Origin: Arbacia lixula
Lineage: Eukaryota > Echinodermata > Echinoidea > Arbacioida > Arbaciidae
DNA length: 64,000 nt
Direction of reading: 5' to 3'
NCBI GenBank assembly: GCA_963669155.1
Contig: OZ022584.1
Coordinates: 1,291,740-1,355,739 of the forward strand
Shown here: one piece after another, positions 61,991 through 64,000 of the stretch
How positions within the stretch are numbered: position 1 is the first letter of the stretch
Layout: each line of letters starts with the position of its first letter
Position numbers and translations under genes: made by a program
The notes under the pieces: generated by a model
The model's input: only the letters and a program-made list of their open reading frames with translations
Database searches by the model: none
Told to the model about the DNA's origin: nothing

Positions 61991-62025
<35 letters not shown>

Positions 62026-62026
62026 A

Positions 62027-62066
<40 letters not shown>

Positions 62067-62157
62067 TCTCTTTCCTTCTCTCCCTCTCTCTTTCCTTGTC
62101 TCCCTTTCTCTGTCTCTCTTTCTCTCTTGTCTCTCTCTCTGTCTGTCTCTCACTCAT
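61926..62157. repeat. (CT)n array with (CTGT)n parts
   Basis: About 230 bases of CT repeat with CTGT and CCTT variants, about 175 bases from the CK1 catalytic-loop exon on its donor side. Confidence 0.95.
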
Positions 62158-62331
62158 TATCTGTCACATTCACATAACAAAGGGAAGAATATTTAAATAG
62201 TGTATATACTTATACAAGTTAAATGTATTTTATAGCATTGATTATCCAGTGCAAAAAGAATGCAAAGTTCCAAAGCCTGGAATCACGACTAATATCACAC
62301 TGAATAATATGCACAGTGATGTAGGTCTTAC

Positions 62332-62430
62332 CTGATTGCAATGTCTGCCGATCCCCATTAGGAAATTGTCGGGCTTGATATCTCGGTGGATGAAGTTCTT
62401 ATTGTGCACATACTCAATTCTTCCCAGCAT
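62332..62430 (-). CDS. CSNK1A1: Casein kinase 1 alpha, catalytic-loop exon
   Basis: 99 bases, phase 0 at both ends, encode [20 protein letters not shown] and then [21 protein letters not shown] is the catalytic loop with the proton-acceptor Asp, the Lys that contacts ATP phosphate, and the metal-binding Asn. Human CK1 alpha reads [20 protein letters not shown] here. Acceptor tgtatctcag, donor gtaagacc. The exons for the first roughly 118 residues (glycine loop, VAIK lysine) are not in the window and should lie to the right of 64000. Confidence 0.97.
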
Positions 62431-62473
62431 CTGAGATACAAACGAGAAAGGCAACAAAAACGCATTTCATTTA

Positions 62474-62745
62474 GGTGGATGAATTTTGTATTGTGCATAT
62501 ACTCGATTCTTCCCAGCATCTGAGATACAAACAAGAAAGGCAACAACAACAAAATGCACTTCATTTTAGGTGGATGAATTTCTTCTTGCGCACATACAAC
62601 TTCTTCAGAATTGACATTGAATGGGTAGGGCACCAATGAAATAATCCTTACATCAGGGTAGATGAAGTTCTTATTGTGGAAATACCTGTGCTCACATCTT
62701 CTCAGCATCATGGTACAAAATATGAGAATTGACAAAAACATACTT
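62474..62745 (-). pseudogene. Three degenerate partial copies of the CK1 catalytic-loop exon
   Basis: Upstream of the real exon (read on the minus strand) its 5' part and adjoining intron recur. One copy, exon part about 62474-62520, keeps the acceptor and reads MLGRIEYMHNTKFIH before leaving the kinase sequence. A shorter one starts at about 62569. One at about 62657-62710 reads MLRRCEHRYFHNKNFIYPD, and its acceptor AG is lost. Starts of the ggtggatga block are at 62385, 62474, 62569 and 62657, so the period is about 90 bases. None has the HRDIKPDN loop or a donor, so they are probably dead exon duplicates. Confidence 0.8.
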
Positions 62746-64000
62746 TCAATATATTACTCTGAACACAATGACCACCAATCTGCGCCAATTACTGGTATGT
62801 GCTGCACATCATAAATTCTACCATACATTTCACTACCGGTATACATGTATATCTAGAACAAATTTCCTGATGCACTACTCCACTTTTATAAAGATGTAGA
62901 TCATGTACCAAAGGTACATACATGTACCAAGTAATTTCATGAATATCACCTAGACAAAAAAGGTGTACATTTGGAGTCTGCATGTACTATACAAGGTGTG
63001 GTTCATGTACGTACATGTCTGTGTTCATGTTCATTGTAAATTTAAATTGTAAATTGCACGATATGCTGTATACGCCATATATTTCGCGGGGTTTTTATTT
63101 TCGCGAATTTCGCAAGTTGGAAGCTATTCGCGAATTTAACACGCAAAACTATTAATACATTGTACGACGTGCATGAGCACATATACTAATAGCACTAGTA
63201 CTTCACAATCGCGAATTTAACCACTCTCGTAATTGACGAGAAGTCATGATTCGTGAAAAAATTAGACCCGCGAAATATACGGCATGAACAGTATATATTT
63301 TATATTATAAACATGTGCATGTATAGTATTTCCAATATATTTGGCTGGTGTATAGATTTCTGGTCCACTGTCAAACCTACTGCACAATCATGGGGTGCAG
63401 GGCTCGACAAACCCGCTTGCCCGGTTGCCCGGGGCAAGTGGAAATGACGCCCGGGCAAGCATTTATCAAAGACACTTTTCCGTCTGGGCAAGTGGTTATT
63501 TTTCACCAAAAAATATGAAAATAACATTGTTCCTACGCATATGTGAGAAAATTAATGTGAATGTGTCTCGTATCATGTCAAACCAGGCAAACACAGCCGA
63601 AATTGGAGTGAGATCACTGAGATTTTGTCATGAAAATTTGTCTGAAACTCCGTTCCATGGACGCTGCCAGCTGCCATCTTGAACTGAAAAATAAATTCTG
63701 CGCATGCGCGATATTCGCATTACCGATATTTTAACAAGATAAGAGCGATCGCTTGCGATCGCAAATGTGCGCATGCGCAATGTGAAATTTTTCTGAACAG
63801 CTGTACAATACGTGTGTCTGGCGCCCATGAACCGTATTTACGTGGATTACTACATATGGGACTGTGATGTGAAAACGTATGTAAGTGATTGTTGTAACAT
63901 GAGTTCAGCACATATACCTGCCGTGGAGCAGCAATGTTTTAATTGATTTGCCCATGATTTTTTGACACTTGACACTTGAAACGGCAAAATTAGCACATCT
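62746..64000. other. CSNK1A1 intron or upstream DNA
   Basis: No kinase exon recognised. It holds the palindromic element at 63071-63284 and a gcccgggcaag-rich patch at about 63395-63495 that looks like a repeat fragment. A GC-rich patch at 63705-63780 has two catgcgc sites. Confidence 0.5.
63071..63284. repeat. Palindromic element (ATATTTCGCGGG ends)
   Basis: tacgccatatatttcgcggg and the inverted cccgcgaaatatacggcat form the ends. Inside are further tcgcgaattt copies in both directions. 214 bases, no coding. Confidence 0.85.

Larger units (their letters stand above)
58233..62331 (-). other. CSNK1A1 intron, 4.1 kb, repeat-rich
   Basis: gtaagacc to cgcccag. It contains palindromic elements at 58324-58480, 58555-58717 and 61463-61926, a (CTGA)n run near 59117-59149, (CA)n at 59328-59362, and CT arrays at 61926-62157. 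The 139-codon frame at 60237-60656 has no splice context and is judged chance. Confidence 0.9.

Overview
The window is eukaryotic nuclear DNA: split genes with GT-AG introns, many microsatellites, and many short palindromic (MITE-like) repeats. The encoded proteins are animal. The repeat families (elements with ends like GGCCCTGTTGCATAAAAC, TCTTATAAAGAGTTACGATTGA, TTCGTTATTCCGAA and ATATTTCGCGGG), the poly-C tracts and the CT/CA arrays suggest an echinoderm, most likely a sea urchin. That assignment comes from memory of such repeats, not from a search.

Three genes can be supported. (1) An intronless plus-strand gene at 20762-21268 encodes 168 residues. It has a TATA box, an initiator, a three-codon upstream ORF and nearby CRE-type sites. 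The protein carries two copies of an RRNA[MV]ANIL motif. This closely resembles the pseudosubstrate of the PKA inhibitor PKI (RTGRRNAIHDIL), so it may be a two-headed PKI-like protein. This is the most novel item in the window. (2) The last three coding exons of DNA polymerase lambda (POLL) lie on the plus strand at 45174-47617. The preceding exons were not found. (3) The last four coding exons of casein kinase 1 alpha (CSNK1A1) lie on the minus strand between 62430 and 55847, with the 5' part of the gene beyond the right edge. POLL and CSNK1A1 converge on a gene-poor stretch (about 47.6-55.8 kb) that probably holds both 3' UTRs.

Layout: 1-19 kb is non-coding, with scattered repeats and some candidate regulatory motifs. 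19.3-20.2 kb is a degenerate tandem repeat directly upstream of the PKI-like promoter. 20.2-22.8 kb is the PKI-like gene and a CRE-bearing flank. 23-45 kb is repeat-rich non-coding DNA that includes a 1.2 kb poly(A)-ended retro-insertion with a perfect 17-bp target-site duplication. 45-50 kb is the POLL 3' end with nested palindromic elements. 50-55.8 kb is mostly featureless. 55.8-62.7 kb is CSNK1A1, with a tRNA-derived SINE, several palindromic elements and a tandem partial duplication of its catalytic-loop exon. 62.7-64 kb is repeat-bearing intron or upstream DNA.

No LTR retrovirus-like element, Polinton, rRNA gene, functional tRNA gene or CRISPR array was recognised. A functional link between the genes is not shown by the sequence. 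PKA and CK1 are known to act on common substrates in Hedgehog and Wnt signalling, but their closeness here may be chance.
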